Shown here piece by piece: positions 26,813 through 35,770 of a stretch of DNA of 64,000 bases (its first letter is position 1; each line of letters opens with the position of its first letter). Where the stretch lies: positions 1 to 64,000 of the forward strand of contig CAVQWX010000004.1 in NCBI GenBank assembly GCA_963717765.1. Direction: 5' to 3'. The notes beneath the pieces are model-generated. The model ran no database searches. It was not told the origin of the DNA and worked only from the letters and a program-made list of their open reading frames with translations. The translations under genes and the position numbers were made by a program. Source of the stretch: JACDER01 sp963717765 (GTDB lineage Bacteria > Actinomycetota > Thermoleophilia > Gaiellales > Gaiellaceae).

Positions 26813-28404
26813 CGACGCTGCTCGAGATTGTCGTCACCCGCGAGGACGCGAACAGCGAGTCGGCGCTGCTCGTCGAGTGGCTCGTCGACGACGGAGAGGA
26901 GGTCCGGCCTGGCCAGCCCGTCTGCGTGGTCGAGACGTCAAAATCGGCAATCGAGATCGAATCACCCGGAACGGGGACGCTTCGTCATCTCGCCCGCGCG
27001 GGCGAGGAGGTCGAGCTCGGCGAACGGGTGGCGGTCGTCGCGTCCGGAGCAGACGAGCTCGCCGCCGCCGACGCGATCCGGGCGGAAGCGGCCGCGAAAC
27101 CCTCGCCTGACGAAACCGGCAAGGCGACCCGGAAGGCGATCGAGCTCGCGGCCGAGCATGGGATCGAGCTGACCGCGATCACGAAGAAGGGATTCATCAC
27201 CGCCGACGACGTGCGGGCCCTCGTCGCCGCGCAGAAGACTCGGGTCGAGCACTCGCCCGGACAGCCGTCGCTCGCCGGGGTCTCCGTCGAGCGCGTGTCG
27301 CTGCCCGCATCGCTCGCGCTCGATCAATCGGCCGGGGCGCTCGATGCCAGGTTCCTGGAGCAGCTTCGAGCCGACCCGGGCACGTTCCGCGCCCTCCCGG
27401 CCGACGAGCGGCTCAACCTCTACCGGCAACACGGCGCACACATCGGCGAGAACGTCACGCTTGGCGAACGAACGGTGATCGTTTCTGCGCGGATCGTGCT
27501 GGACGACGGCGTCGAGATCGGGGACGACGGCACGATCGCGTGCGACGAGGTGTTCTGCGTGGGAGCGCTCACGAAGTTCGCCGACCGCCTTCGGCTTCAG
27601 TGCCGCCGCACGTTCGTCGGCGCCGGAGGCTATTTCTTCGACGACGTGCACATCGGCGGAGGCGGCGCCCGCGACCCGCAGGCGCTCTTCGTCGCCGGTG
27701 ACCTCCTTTTCGTCGGCGACGAGGCCTTCGTCAACCCCTGCCGCCCGGTCGTGATCGGCCGCGAGGTGTTCGTCACGATGCGCTCCGTCCTGGTCACGCA
27801 CAACATCGGCCATTCGCTACTGGAGGGATTTGAGAATCGCTTCGCGCCAATCGTCCTCGAGGATCGCTGCCAGGTCGGTATCGGAGCGGTCGTCTATGCA
27901 GGCTGCCGAATCGGAGCCGAATCGATCATCGCTTCGAACTCGTACGTGGTCACGGACATCCCGCCGGGCCGGCTCGCCGCAGGCGTACCCGCTCGCGCCA
28001 CCGGCCATGCGAGCCGGCCGCTCTCCCGCGCGCGGCAAGTCGAGTTCGCCGAGCGAATGGTCGCGGAGTTTCAGGAGCTGCTCGTCCTCCGCGGACACGA
28101 CATCACGCCGCTCCACCGCGATCGTCCCGGTTTTTCGGTCCGCGAGAACGACCGGATCGCGCACGTCCTCTTCTCCGAGCGAGTCGACACCGACTTCGAG
28201 GCCCCCACAGCCGACGGCGAGACCGTCGTGCTGACCCTCGAACTGGCCGGTCCGCCGCCCGAACGCTGCAGCGTGCTCGACCTCATCGCTAGACAGGCTC
28301 ACGGGCCGAGTGGGCTCGTACTCGACTCGGTTCGCGAGTTGTGTCGCAAGCGCGGCATCCGTTTCGAACCAGGCCCGTGGCGCTATCGCGGAGGTCTGGT
28401 CTAG
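26809..28404 (+). CDS. Hybrid E2: lipoyl domain - E3-binding-like domain - left-handed beta-helix acyltransferase
   Basis: The protein has about 531 residues. A lipoyl domain (residues ~1-75) carries the lipoylation site VETSKSAIEIESP, with Lys at residue 45. A peripheral-subunit-binding-like helix pair follows (KATRKAIELAAEHGIELTAI, TADDVRALVA, residues ~97-140). The CoA-acyltransferase core of normal E2 (HxxxDG) is absent. Instead residues ~215-400 are hexapeptide repeats (HIGENVTLGERTVIVSARIV, DRCQVGIGAVVYAGCRIGAE, SNSYVVTDIPPGRLAAGVPA) with a His typical of this family (VTHNIGHSL). About 130 further residues are unassigned. No ATG or GTG starts this frame; CTG 26809, overlapping the E1 beta stop, is the best candidate. 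It probably accepts the acyl group from E1 and passes it to a hydroxyl or amino acceptor. Confidence 0.8.
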   Translation: MTTLLEIVVTREDANSESALLVEWLVDDGEEVRPGQPVCVVETSKSAIEIESPGTGTLRHLARAGEEVELGERVAVVASGADELAAADAIRAEAAAKPSPDETGKATRKAIELAAEHGIELTAITKKGFITADDVRALVAAQKTRVEHSPGQPSLAGVSVERVSLPASLALDQSAGALDARFLEQLRADPGTFRALPADERLNLYRQHGAHIGENVTLGERTVIVSARIVLDDGVEIGDDGTIACDEVFCVGALTKFADRLRLQCRRTFVGAGGYFFDDVHIGGGGARDPQALFVAGDLLFVGDEAFVNPCRPVVIGREVFVTMRSVLVTHNIGHSLLEGFENRFAPIVLEDRCQVGIGAVVYAGCRIGAESIIASNSYVVTDIPPGRLAAGVPARATGHASRPLSRARQVEFAERMVAEFQELLVLRGHDITPLHRDRPGFSVRENDRIAHVLFSERVDTDFEAPTADGETVVLTLELAGPPPERCSVLDLIARQAHGPSGLVLDSVRELCRKRGIRFEPGPWRYRGGLV

Positions 28405-28449
28405 CTCCTTGCGCTCGTCCGCGCAGGAGCTTCGAAACGCCGGTGGCTC

Positions 28450-29895
28450 GTGCTGTACGCGATGAGAGCCGTGGGCTGGGCTGGCCTGCTCGCCCTTGCG
28501 GTGACCGTAGCCGGATGCGCGTCGACAGCGGCGCACACGCCGCCCTCCCAGCACTTCCACTCACGTCCCGATCTGCGCCCGCCTCGGGTGAAGATCCTCG
28601 TTCACGCCCACGCGACCGCGCCGGGCTACCTGTTTGTCGCTCCCAAGGAGGGAGTCGACCAGGCGGGCCCCCTGATTCTCAACGACGACGGACAGGTCGT
28701 GTGGTTCGACTCCCTCGACACCCACCGAGTCGCGAACTTCGCCGTCCAGCGGTACCGCGGGCGGCCCGTGCTGACCTGGTGGCAGGCGCAGACACCCGGC
28801 CACAGCGGGCACAGCGGCAAGTACGTCATCGCCGACGCCGCCTACCGGGTGATCGCGACCGTGACTGCGGCGGATGGCCTCTCGGGCGATCTCCACGAGT
28901 TCGAGCTGACGCCCCGCAATACCGCCCTCGTCACCTCTTACCACCGAGTTCCTCTCGATCTCAGCCCGATTGGTGGACCCGAGCACGGCGCCGTGTGGGA
29001 GGGCGTCGTCCAGGAGCTCGCGGTGCCGAGCGGGAAGCTCCTGTTCGAGTGGCACAGCCTCGACCACGTCGGAATCGAAGAGTCATACGAACGGCTCCCA
29101 AAGGACCCGTCGAAGACATACGACTACATCCACATCAACTCCGTCGACGTCGACAGGGACGGGAATCTCCTCGTCTCCGCGCGCAACACACACACCGCCT
29201 ATGCGATCCGGCGGCGCGACGGAGCGATTCTCTGGCGGCTCGGCGGAAAGCGGAGCGACTTCAAGTTCGAGCACGGCGCCCTCTTCGCGTGGCAGCACGA
29301 CGTCCGCCGTCAGCCCGACGGAACGGTGACCGTCTTCGACAACGAAGCCGTCCACCCGCACGAGGGCCTTCAAAGCAGGGTCATCGTCCTGCGTCTGGAC
29401 ACGAGGCGGCACAGGGCGAATCTCGTCCGCAGCTACACGCACCGGCCGCCGCTCCTGGCGACGAGCGAGGGGAACGCCCAGTACCTCCCGGACGGCCACG
29501 TGCTCGTCGGCTGGGGCTCCCAGCCGTATGTGACCGAGTTCGCGCACGACGGGGAGGTCCTTCTCGACCTCCGTCTCGGCTCAGATCGCTTCGACTCGTA
29601 CCGCGCCTACCGCTTCCGCTGGACTGGCCGCCCTCGCACCAGGCCCGACATCGCGGCGGTCGCCGCGGGCAACGCGACGACGATTTACGCCAGCTGGAAC
29701 GGCGCAACGGACGTGGCTGCGTGGCAAGTCCTGGCGGGGCCCGACGCGCGGCATCTGCGGAGCGTCACGCAGGCTCCGAAGGCCGGCTTCGAGACGGCGA
29801 TCCGCGTGCGCTCGGCGGACCGCGTCTTCCAGATCGCCGCACTCGACCAGCGCGGGCGCACGCTACAAAAGTCGGCGCCTGTGGTCGCGGACTGA
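28450..29895 (+). CDS. Arylsulfotransferase (ASST)-like lipoprotein
   Basis: The protein has 481 residues. A signal peptide ends in a lipobox (LLALAVTVAGC, Cys at residue ~23 from GTG 28450; ATG 28462 is an alternative start). It then folds as a beta-propeller of the ASST family: PGYLFVAPKEGVDQAGPLIL, LHEFELTPRNTALVTSYHRV, TYDYIHINSVDVDRDGNLLV, ILWRLGGKRSDF, FAWQHDVRRQPDGTVTVFDN. Family members move sulfate between phenols without PAPS, but many homologues are uncharacterised surface proteins. It sits 45 bases after the hybrid acyltransferase in the same direction. Confidence 0.78.
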   Translation: MLYAMRAVGWAGLLALAVTVAGCASTAAHTPPSQHFHSRPDLRPPRVKILVHAHATAPGYLFVAPKEGVDQAGPLILNDDGQVVWFDSLDTHRVANFAVQRYRGRPVLTWWQAQTPGHSGHSGKYVIADAAYRVIATVTAADGLSGDLHEFELTPRNTALVTSYHRVPLDLSPIGGPEHGAVWEGVVQELAVPSGKLLFEWHSLDHVGIEESYERLPKDPSKTYDYIHINSVDVDRDGNLLVSARNTHTAYAIRRRDGAILWRLGGKRSDFKFEHGALFAWQHDVRRQPDGTVTVFDNEAVHPHEGLQSRVIVLRLDTRRHRANLVRSYTHRPPLLATSEGNAQYLPDGHVLVGWGSQPYVTEFAHDGEVLLDLRLGSDRFDSYRAYRFRWTGRPRTRPDIAAVAAGNATTIYASWNGATDVAAWQVLAGPDARHLRSVTQAPKAGFETAIRVRSADRVFQIAALDQRGRTLQKSAPVVAD

Positions 29896-29901
29896 GGGGC
29901 C

Positions 29902-29919
29902 TCACCCTCGACAGGGTGA
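29902..29919 (+). terminator. Hairpin downstream of the ASST-like gene
   Basis: A perfect 7-base-pair stem, TCACCCT/AGGGTGA, with a CGAC loop, starts seven bases after the stop of the ASST-like gene. It probably ends the plus-strand run that starts at 22205. No T-tract follows. Confidence 0.45.
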
Positions 29920-30020
29920 ACCACGATGCCCCAGACTCCCCCGACGATGAGACGGCGAGCCGGGCCTGATATAGACTGAAACCCGTCCGCGCAGGCAAGG
30001 CTGCTTCCAAGGGGGATTCC

Positions 30021-31115
30021 ATGCCTAGACGTTCGTCGGCGTTTCTTCTCGCCGGGCTCTGCACCGCGGTGGCCATGGGCGTGCTGGGAACGACCCAGAG
30101 CTCTGCCACCAGGCCCGCCGCCGCACACGCGCCGACGCTGACGCCGCAGGACAGCGGCACGACGCAGGGTCTGATCGCCGTGAGCCCTGTGAACAAGCGT
30201 GTGGTGTGGGCGAGCGGGCGTGGCGGCACCTTCGCGGTCACGACGAACGGGGGCGCGACCTGGAGGTCCGGTGTCGTTCCCGGTGCCGAGTCGCTGCAGT
30301 TTCGCGACGTCGAGGGCGTGAGCAAAACGAGCGCGTATCTGCTCTCCATCGGAAACGGCGGCGATTCCCGGATCTACAAGACAACCGACGGTGGCGCGAC
30401 GTGGTCGCAGCAGTTTCAGAACCAGGATCCGGCCGCATTCTTCGACTGCTTCGCCTTCTGGACGCCCACACGGGGCTTTGCCCAGAGCGACTCCGTGAAC
30501 GGGCAATTCCCGGTGGTGCGAACGACGAACGGACAGACATGGGAGAGCATCGCCGGCAACGAGCCTGCGGCGCTTCCCGGCGAGTCGTTCTTCGCGTCGA
30601 GCGGCACCTGTGTCGCTACCCAGGGCAAGAACAACGCGTGGGCCGTCACCGGAGGCGCATCCCCCTCCAGGGTCCTCGTCACGCGCGACGGCGGTGACAC
30701 ATGGAACGCCTACGACTCACCGCTACGCGGTTCGCCGAGCGCGGGCCTGTTCAGCGTCGCCTTCAGGGACGCGAAGCACGGGATGGTGGGCGGCGGAGAC
30801 CTCGACCCAACGGCCCCGCCGTTCGATCAGACCGCGACCTCGAGCGACGGCGGCAAGACGTGGGTGGTCACCCCGCAGCAGCCCAACATCGGAACCGTCT
30901 ACGGGCTCAGCTACGCGGCCGACGCCGGCAAGGCCAGGCCGCACGGAAGGACGGTCGCCGTCACAGGCCCGGGAGGCGCGGCGTGGACACCCGACGAGGG
31001 CGGCTCGTGGTTCACGCTGCCTGGTGTGACCGACTACTGGGGAGTCGCGTTCGGAAGCCCGCACACCGCCTGGCTGGTTGGGACCAACGGCCGAATCCTG
31101 CGCGTCGACTTTTAG
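30021..31115 (+). CDS. Secreted Ycf48/BNR-repeat beta-propeller protein
   Basis: The protein has 364 residues with a cleavable signal peptide (FLLAGLCTAVAMGVLGTTQ). Blades repeat an Asp/Asn-Gly-Gly-x-Thr-Trp signature: TTNGGATW, KTTDGGATW, TTNGQTWESI, VTRDGGDTW, SSDGGKTW and PDEGGSWF. This is the BNR/Ycf48 pattern of sialidase-like propellers and photosystem assembly factors. No catalytic sialidase residues were recognised, so binding or scaffolding is more likely. A good AAGGGGG sequence precedes the ATG. Confidence 0.82.
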   Translation: MPRRSSAFLLAGLCTAVAMGVLGTTQSSATRPAAAHAPTLTPQDSGTTQGLIAVSPVNKRVVWASGRGGTFAVTTNGGATWRSGVVPGAESLQFRDVEGVSKTSAYLLSIGNGGDSRIYKTTDGGATWSQQFQNQDPAAFFDCFAFWTPTRGFAQSDSVNGQFPVVRTTNGQTWESIAGNEPAALPGESFFASSGTCVATQGKNNAWAVTGGASPSRVLVTRDGGDTWNAYDSPLRGSPSAGLFSVAFRDAKHGMVGGGDLDPTAPPFDQTATSSDGGKTWVVTPQQPNIGTVYGLSYAADAGKARPHGRTVAVTGPGGAAWTPDEGGSWFTLPGVTDYWGVAFGSPHTAWLVGTNGRILRVDF

Positions 31116-31755
31116 ACGGCTGCCAGAGCCGCGTTCGGAGCATCCCGAAGACGCCACGCACGATTTCGCGCTCGAGCGCCTTCCCTTGGCGTGACGTGAG
31201 GAAATCGGTGAAGGGGTCGCTTGGCGGATCAGGCGCGGCCTTTCGCCTCCGCGTGGTCGGCGCCTTACCGTCTGGCTTCGCCCGTGACGCTGTCCACGCG
31301 CTTCGCGAGTGCCTCGGCCGCGGACTCGCGTTCGAGCCGGGTGCCTACTTCGGCCAGAGGGCGACGCCTTCGCCGGCGTCTCGAGATTGGGGGCCGGCTC
31401 CATGCTCGCGCGCGGCGCGCGCTAGCTGTTCCCGTTTTCGTCGCCGGCGATGACGATCGCCCCGGCGGACATCGCGAAGATCACACGTCGGCGTGCGCGC
31501 ATGTCGCTCCCCCTTCAGACGAGATCGACAGAAGTACGGGGACGGTCGTGCCCAGGATTGCTCCGTGGAGCCCATGTCGGGACCCGCTCAAGAGCTGGCG
31601 TGCCGAAACGAACAGGCGCTTCCGAGGCCGCCGTGCAACGCGCGCGGAAACCCGACGGCGGCTGGGGGATCGGCGGTCACGCCAACACGAACGCCGACAT
31701 CGCGGCGGCAGCGCGGGCCGCGCTCGCCGGCCAATAGCAGCATGATGGCGGTGCC
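31116..31755. other. Unassigned stretch, perhaps gene remnants
   Basis: About 640 bases without a recognisable gene. A short minus frame ending at 31264 has protein-like composition (LAEVGTRLERESAAEALAKR). A plus frame ending at 31737 closes with DGGWGIGGHANTNADIAAAA. Neither has a clear start, partner or family, and they could be remnants or chance frames. A weak CGGCT/AGCCG hairpin at 31118-31132 may terminate the propeller gene. Confidence 0.4.
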
Positions 31756-32571
31756 ATGTCAGGAAATGCGCGAGAGATCACACTGTCGGACGGTGCGCAG
31801 CTCCCGCTGCTCGGCCTCGGCGTGTGGCAGATGCGTGACGAACGCGAGTGCGTCGATGCGGTCCGCTGGGCGCTCGAGCTCGGCTACCGGCACGTCGACA
31901 CAGCGCAGGCCTACGGCAACGAGGTGAGCGTCGGTCAGGGACTGCGCGAGAGCGGTGTCCCGCGCGACCAGGTGTTCGTCACCACCAAGTTCAATCCCAC
32001 ACGCCAAGACCCGGTCGCCGAGCTCGAGCGCAGCCTCGAGCGGCTCGGGCTCGAGCGCGTCGATCTGTACATCGTCCACTCGCCGAGGGGCGGGCCGACC
32101 TGGGCGTGGCCGGGAATGGAACGCGCTCATGAGCTCGGATACGCCGGCTCGATCGGCGTTTCCAACTTCGACGTCTCCGAGGTCCAACAGGTGGTCGCCG
32201 CGGCGACTGTTGCGCCGGTCGTCAATCAGGTGCAGTTCAGCCCGTACGAGTACCGGAAGGGCCTCCTCGACGCGTGCCGCGCGAACGGGATCGTGCTCGA
32301 GGCGTACAGCCCGCTCGGAACCGGTCGCCACCTTGCGAGCGAAACCGCGACACGGATCGCGCAGCGCCTCGGGCGCACGCCGGCCCAGGTGCTGCTCCGC
32401 TGGTGCGTCCAGCGTGGCGTTCCGCTGATCCCGAAGTCGGCGCACCGCGACCGGATCGCGGAGAACGCGCAGATCTTCGACTTCACCCTGTCCGACGAGG
32501 ACATGGCGGAGCTTGACGCGCTCGACCGCACCGGCGGCACGCAGCAGGCTGTCGAACGTGTGTGGTGGTGA
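31756..32571 (+). CDS. Aldo/keto reductase
   Basis: The protein has 271 residues, the standard length of the family. The catalytic tetrad is visible as Asp and Tyr in YRHVDTAQAYGNEVSVGQGL, Lys in VFVTTKFNP and His in VDLYIVHSPRGG. The NADPH-binding end has PLIPKSAHRDRIAENAQIFD. The protein folds as a cytosolic TIM barrel reducing aldehydes and ketones, close to 2,5-diketo-gluconate reductases. It stands alone between unassigned DNA and a convergent serine hydrolase gene. Confidence 0.9.
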   Translation: MSGNAREITLSDGAQLPLLGLGVWQMRDERECVDAVRWALELGYRHVDTAQAYGNEVSVGQGLRESGVPRDQVFVTTKFNPTRQDPVAELERSLERLGLERVDLYIVHSPRGGPTWAWPGMERAHELGYAGSIGVSNFDVSEVQQVVAAATVAPVVNQVQFSPYEYRKGLLDACRANGIVLEAYSPLGTGRHLASETATRIAQRLGRTPAQVLLRWCVQRGVPLIPKSAHRDRIAENAQIFDFTLSDEDMAELDALDRTGGTQQAVERVWW

Positions 32572-32819
32572 ACCCGCGACGCTTCCGAGCAGCATCTGCG
32601 GCATGCGCGCATGGCCACGTTAGGTCCATTGCCAAATCGGGCGGAAGCGCCGAGACATACCGGGCGGGCGAGCCCTTCCGCGAAGGCGATCCCGCGGGCT
32701 GGCCGCGGAGCTCGCCGATACCGCCGTGCCCCTTGCGTGGCGGCGGTCAACCCGATCCGTGTGCCCGGCTACGCTCGACGCTGGCTCCGCGCCGTGTCTG
32801 CTTGATCCCGGGGAATCGC

Positions 32820-33827
32820 TCAGTTTGAAGCTGCATTCTCGAGATACCGCAGGATCGGCCAAGCGCCGCCGGCCGTGTTCGAGATCACGGTGAGAGTCAC
32901 CTGTGTGCGGGGGTCGTGCCGGGAGCGGAACGACACTCCGGCGTCGCACCCCTCCAGGATCACGGCGTCGCTCGACGCGTGGAGCCAGAAGCCGAGCCCG
33001 TAGCGCTTCGAGTGTGCCGGCGCGTCGCTACGCGGGCGCACCATCTCCGCGACCCACTCCTCGGAAACGATCCGACCGGCGAAGAGCGCCCGCCAGAGCG
33101 AGCCGATGTCGGCCGCTGTCGAGTAGATTCCGCCGTCGCCGCTGCCCCGCACCGGGAGGTGGTGCACGTTCGTCCTCCACGCGCCGTCGACCTCGACATA
33201 GCCCGTGGCGGTACGGCCGGGAAGCTCGTCGGAGCGCAGGAACTCCGTGTCGGTCAGACCGGCCGGCCGGCAGACGCGCTGCGCGACCAACTCATGGAAG
33301 GGCACGCCGCTCGCCCGCTCGGCAATGAGCGCCAGCACGACGAAGCCGCCGTTGCAATAGGCGAAGCGCTCCCCCGGCGCGAACTTGCTCGCGTGGCCGT
33401 CCAGCACGGCGAGATAGTCCTCGGTGCCAGCCAGCTCGTGCACCGGGACCGGCATCACGTAATCCTCGAGCTTCCACTCGGCGTCCTCGTCGAAGTAGTC
33501 GCCGATGCCCGACCGATGCGCCAGGAGCTGCTCGACCGTCACGCGGTCGTCGATCAGTGGCAGGTCGCCCCCGAGCACAGAACGAGCCGTCGTCGAAAGC
33601 TCGAGCACGCCTTCCTCGATCAGGCTCACTACGGCGAGGGCGGTGAAGCCCTTCGCTCCGCTCGCGATCCCGAAGCGCGTGTCGAGCTCGTTCGGGATCT
33701 CGAAGCTGCGATGTGCGAGGCCGTACGCCCTCGCCAGCTCGATCCGGCCGTTTTCGTCGATCCGAACGACACCGGAGAAGCCTGTTCCCGAGGCAAGGGC
33801 ATCGAGCTCGCCGCCAAGATCAGACAT
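32820..33827 (-). CDS. Serine hydrolase, class C beta-lactamase/esterase family
   Basis: The protein has 335 residues from ATG 33827 (MSDLGGELDALAS); the frame extends further upstream but with Arg/Pro-rich noise. The SxxK active site is in RFGIASGAKGFTALAV, the YxN motif is FAYCNGGFVVLALIAERASG, and a late Gly-containing strand (KRYGLGFWLH) contains the third motif region. No signal peptide is seen, which fits an intracellular esterase or peptidase rather than a secreted beta-lactamase. Confidence 0.85.
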   Translation of the reverse strand: MSDLGGELDALASGTGFSGVVRIDENGRIELARAYGLAHRSFEIPNELDTRFGIASGAKGFTALAVVSLIEEGVLELSTTARSVLGGDLPLIDDRVTVEQLLAHRSGIGDYFDEDAEWKLEDYVMPVPVHELAGTEDYLAVLDGHASKFAPGERFAYCNGGFVVLALIAERASGVPFHELVAQRVCRPAGLTDTEFLRSDELPGRTATGYVEVDGAWRTNVHHLPVRGSGDGGIYSTAADIGSLWRALFAGRIVSEEWVAEMVRPRSDAPAHSKRYGLGFWLHASSDAVILEGCDAGVSFRSRHDPRTQVTLTVISNTAGGAWPILRYLENAASN

Positions 33828-33841
33828 GCGGCCGACGCTAG

Positions 33842-34922
33842 CGGGTCTGTGCATCGGGCCGTCGAGATCCCGGTCCGATACGCCCGACGACTGCCGGCCA
33901 GGCGGTCGTCTCGGGAGGAACCGGGGCGACCCCTTCGTGTGGCGCGGGCAAGACCGCCGTCCTCGCACCCACCTACATCGCCTCTGGGGTCGGGGGCAAG
34001 CCGACGGTGCAGTTCGCGGCGGTCAACGTCCAGATCGTGTCCGGCTCGGGTGCGACCGATGGGACGGTGAACGGCAAGGGCAACCTCGTGATCGGCTACG
34101 ACGAGAACACCTCGAACAAGCCGCAGACGGGCTCGCACGACCTGATCCTGGGCAAGAACAACTCCACAACACCGCGTCCACCTCGTACTCGGCCGTCAGC
34201 GGCGGCTGCTCGAACATCGCCGGGACGGGCACGGTGTCGGCCAACAGCGCCTGCACCGACACGAGCGGGCACGCGGACGCCTTCACGACGGTGAGCGGCG
34301 GCGTCGGCAACCAGGCTCTGAGCACGGCCGCGACGATCGTGGGCGGGGAGACCAATGGCGCGAACGACCCGTTCTCGATCATCGCGGGGGGTGCGGCGGG
34401 ATAACCGGTCGCTTCCTAATGTTGTCCGGGACGTGCGCGGGGACCGGGACCGAGTCAGTCCTCGGCGGGTACGCAAACCAAGCCAGCGGCGGCTATTCAT
34501 TGGCCAGCGGCGGCGAGGTCAATCTGGCCGCCGCCAGTTATGCGGCGGTCAGCGGCGGCTACTCCAATCAGGCGGCCGGGGTGACCGCGTCGGTCAGCGG
34601 CGGCCAGTTCAATCAAGCGACGGGCAGTGGCGCGTCGGTCAGCGGCGGCTACAAGAACCTCGCCTCCGACCCGGTTTCGGCGGTTGCCGGCGGCTGCGAG
34701 AACGTGGCTGGATCCGCTAGTGCGCTGAGCGGTGCGTGTACAGGGCCGCCAGGCGTTGAGTCGGTGACAGGTGGCTACAACAACATCGCCAACGGCTTCC
34801 TGTCGGTCGTCTCCGGAGGCTGGGGCAACAGCGCGAGCACCTCCAAGTCCGCGATCCTCGGCGGCTTCTCGAACACCGTAAGCAGCGCCTGCCAGTCAGT
34901 ACCAGCGACAAACACCTGCTAG
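33842..34922 (+). pseudogene. 5'-truncated, frameshifted protein with SGG-repeat (trimeric-adhesin-head-like) sequence
   Basis: Three frames join into one product. Up to ~34165 it reads VVSGGTGATPSCGAGKTAVL and KGNLVIGYDENTSNKPQTGS. From ~34170 to 34404 it reads YSAVSGGCSNIAGTGTVSAN. From ~34400 to 34922 it reads ASGGYSLASGGEVNLAAASY and SGGYSNQAAGVTASVSGG. The repeated VSGGxxNxA units, about 14-16 residues apart, resemble heads of trimeric autotransporter or phage-tail-like proteins. The first segment is open only back to a TAG at 33839 and contains no start codon, so the signal peptide and N-terminus are missing. The divergent hydrolase gene begins 15 bases away, which leaves no room for them. 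Confidence 0.6.
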
Positions 34923-35070
34923 CGACCTGGCTCGCGCCGATGAGTTTTCGGTGGTCTGCCAGTCTCTACCCGCGTACGGATCCGTAAGCGCCTAGAAAGG
35001 ATGTGGTGGCCATGGTGGACAGAACGGTCGTGGAAGGTGCTCTCCTGCCGCAAGGGCTCCGGGACCGAGG

Positions 35071-35763
35071 ATGAGGCTTCTTCTCACGTCCGCCGGCATC
35101 AAGAACGCGAGCATCCACGACGCGCTGATCGACCTGCTGGGCAAACCGATCGCCGACTCCAGCGCTCTCTGCATCCCCACAGGGGCGTACGGGTCACCCT
35201 ACGGCAGTCCTGAGGGGGCATGGCGTTTCATCAGCGGTCAATCCGCCCAACCCATGTGCGAGCTCGGGTGGAAGTCCCTGGGAGTGCTGGAGCTCACCGC
35301 GCTGCCCAGCATCGACGAAGAACGCTGGGTTCCGTGGGTCCGAGAGACAGACGTCCTGCTGGTGAACGGCGGCGACGCCCTGTACCTGGGCCACTGGATG
35401 AAGCAGTCCGGACTTGCCGACCTGCTGCCGTCGCTGAGCGAGACGGTCTACGTAGGGTTCAGCGCCGGGAGCATGGTGCTGACCCCCAGGATCGGGGAGG
35501 ACTTCGTCGGCTGGAAGCCTCCCATCGGTGACGACAGCACGCTCGGAATCGTCGACTTCTCGATCTTTCCGCACGTGGATCACCCGGATTTGCCGGAGAA
35601 CACCATGGCCGAAGCAGAAAGATGGGCCGCCGGCTTGCCGGGGCCGGCGTACGCGATCGACGACGACACCGCCATCCAAGTGACCGACGGCACCGTCGAA
35701 CTCGTCTCCGAGGGGCACTGGAGGCTATTCACCCCCCGCGCGGTAGCAAGGGAATCGGGCTAG
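35071..35763 (+). CDS. Peptidase E family (S51) protein, copy 1
   Basis: The protein has 230 residues and starts at ATG 35071 with GGACCGAGG upstream. The fold is class-I-glutamine-amidotransferase-like; the nucleophile Ser lies in YVGFSAGSMVL and a His is in FSIFPHVDHPDLPENT. Family S51 enzymes are aspartyl dipeptidases or cyanophycinase relatives acting in the cytosol. Two close paralogues lie at 36151 and 37649. The gene ends in a CTAGGACCG junction shared with its neighbours. Confidence 0.85.
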   Translation: MRLLLTSAGIKNASIHDALIDLLGKPIADSSALCIPTGAYGSPYGSPEGAWRFISGQSAQPMCELGWKSLGVLELTALPSIDEERWVPWVRETDVLLVNGGDALYLGHWMKQSGLADLLPSLSETVYVGFSAGSMVLTPRIGEDFVGWKPPIGDDSTLGIVDFSIFPHVDHPDLPENTMAEAERWAAGLPGPAYAIDDDTAIQVTDGTVELVSEGHWRLFTPRAVARESG

Positions 35764-35770
35764 GACCGCC

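Noticed and set aside
28341..29969. A 542-residue plus frame overlapping the ASST-like gene
   Set aside because: It is Arg-rich in an alternate frame, while the ASST frame has clear propeller repeats and a lipobox.
31429..31509. A 26-codon minus-strand frame (MRARRRVIFAMSAGAIVIAG...) as a small gene
   Set aside because: There is no ribosome-binding site, no conservation to judge by and no neighbour to support it; likely chance.
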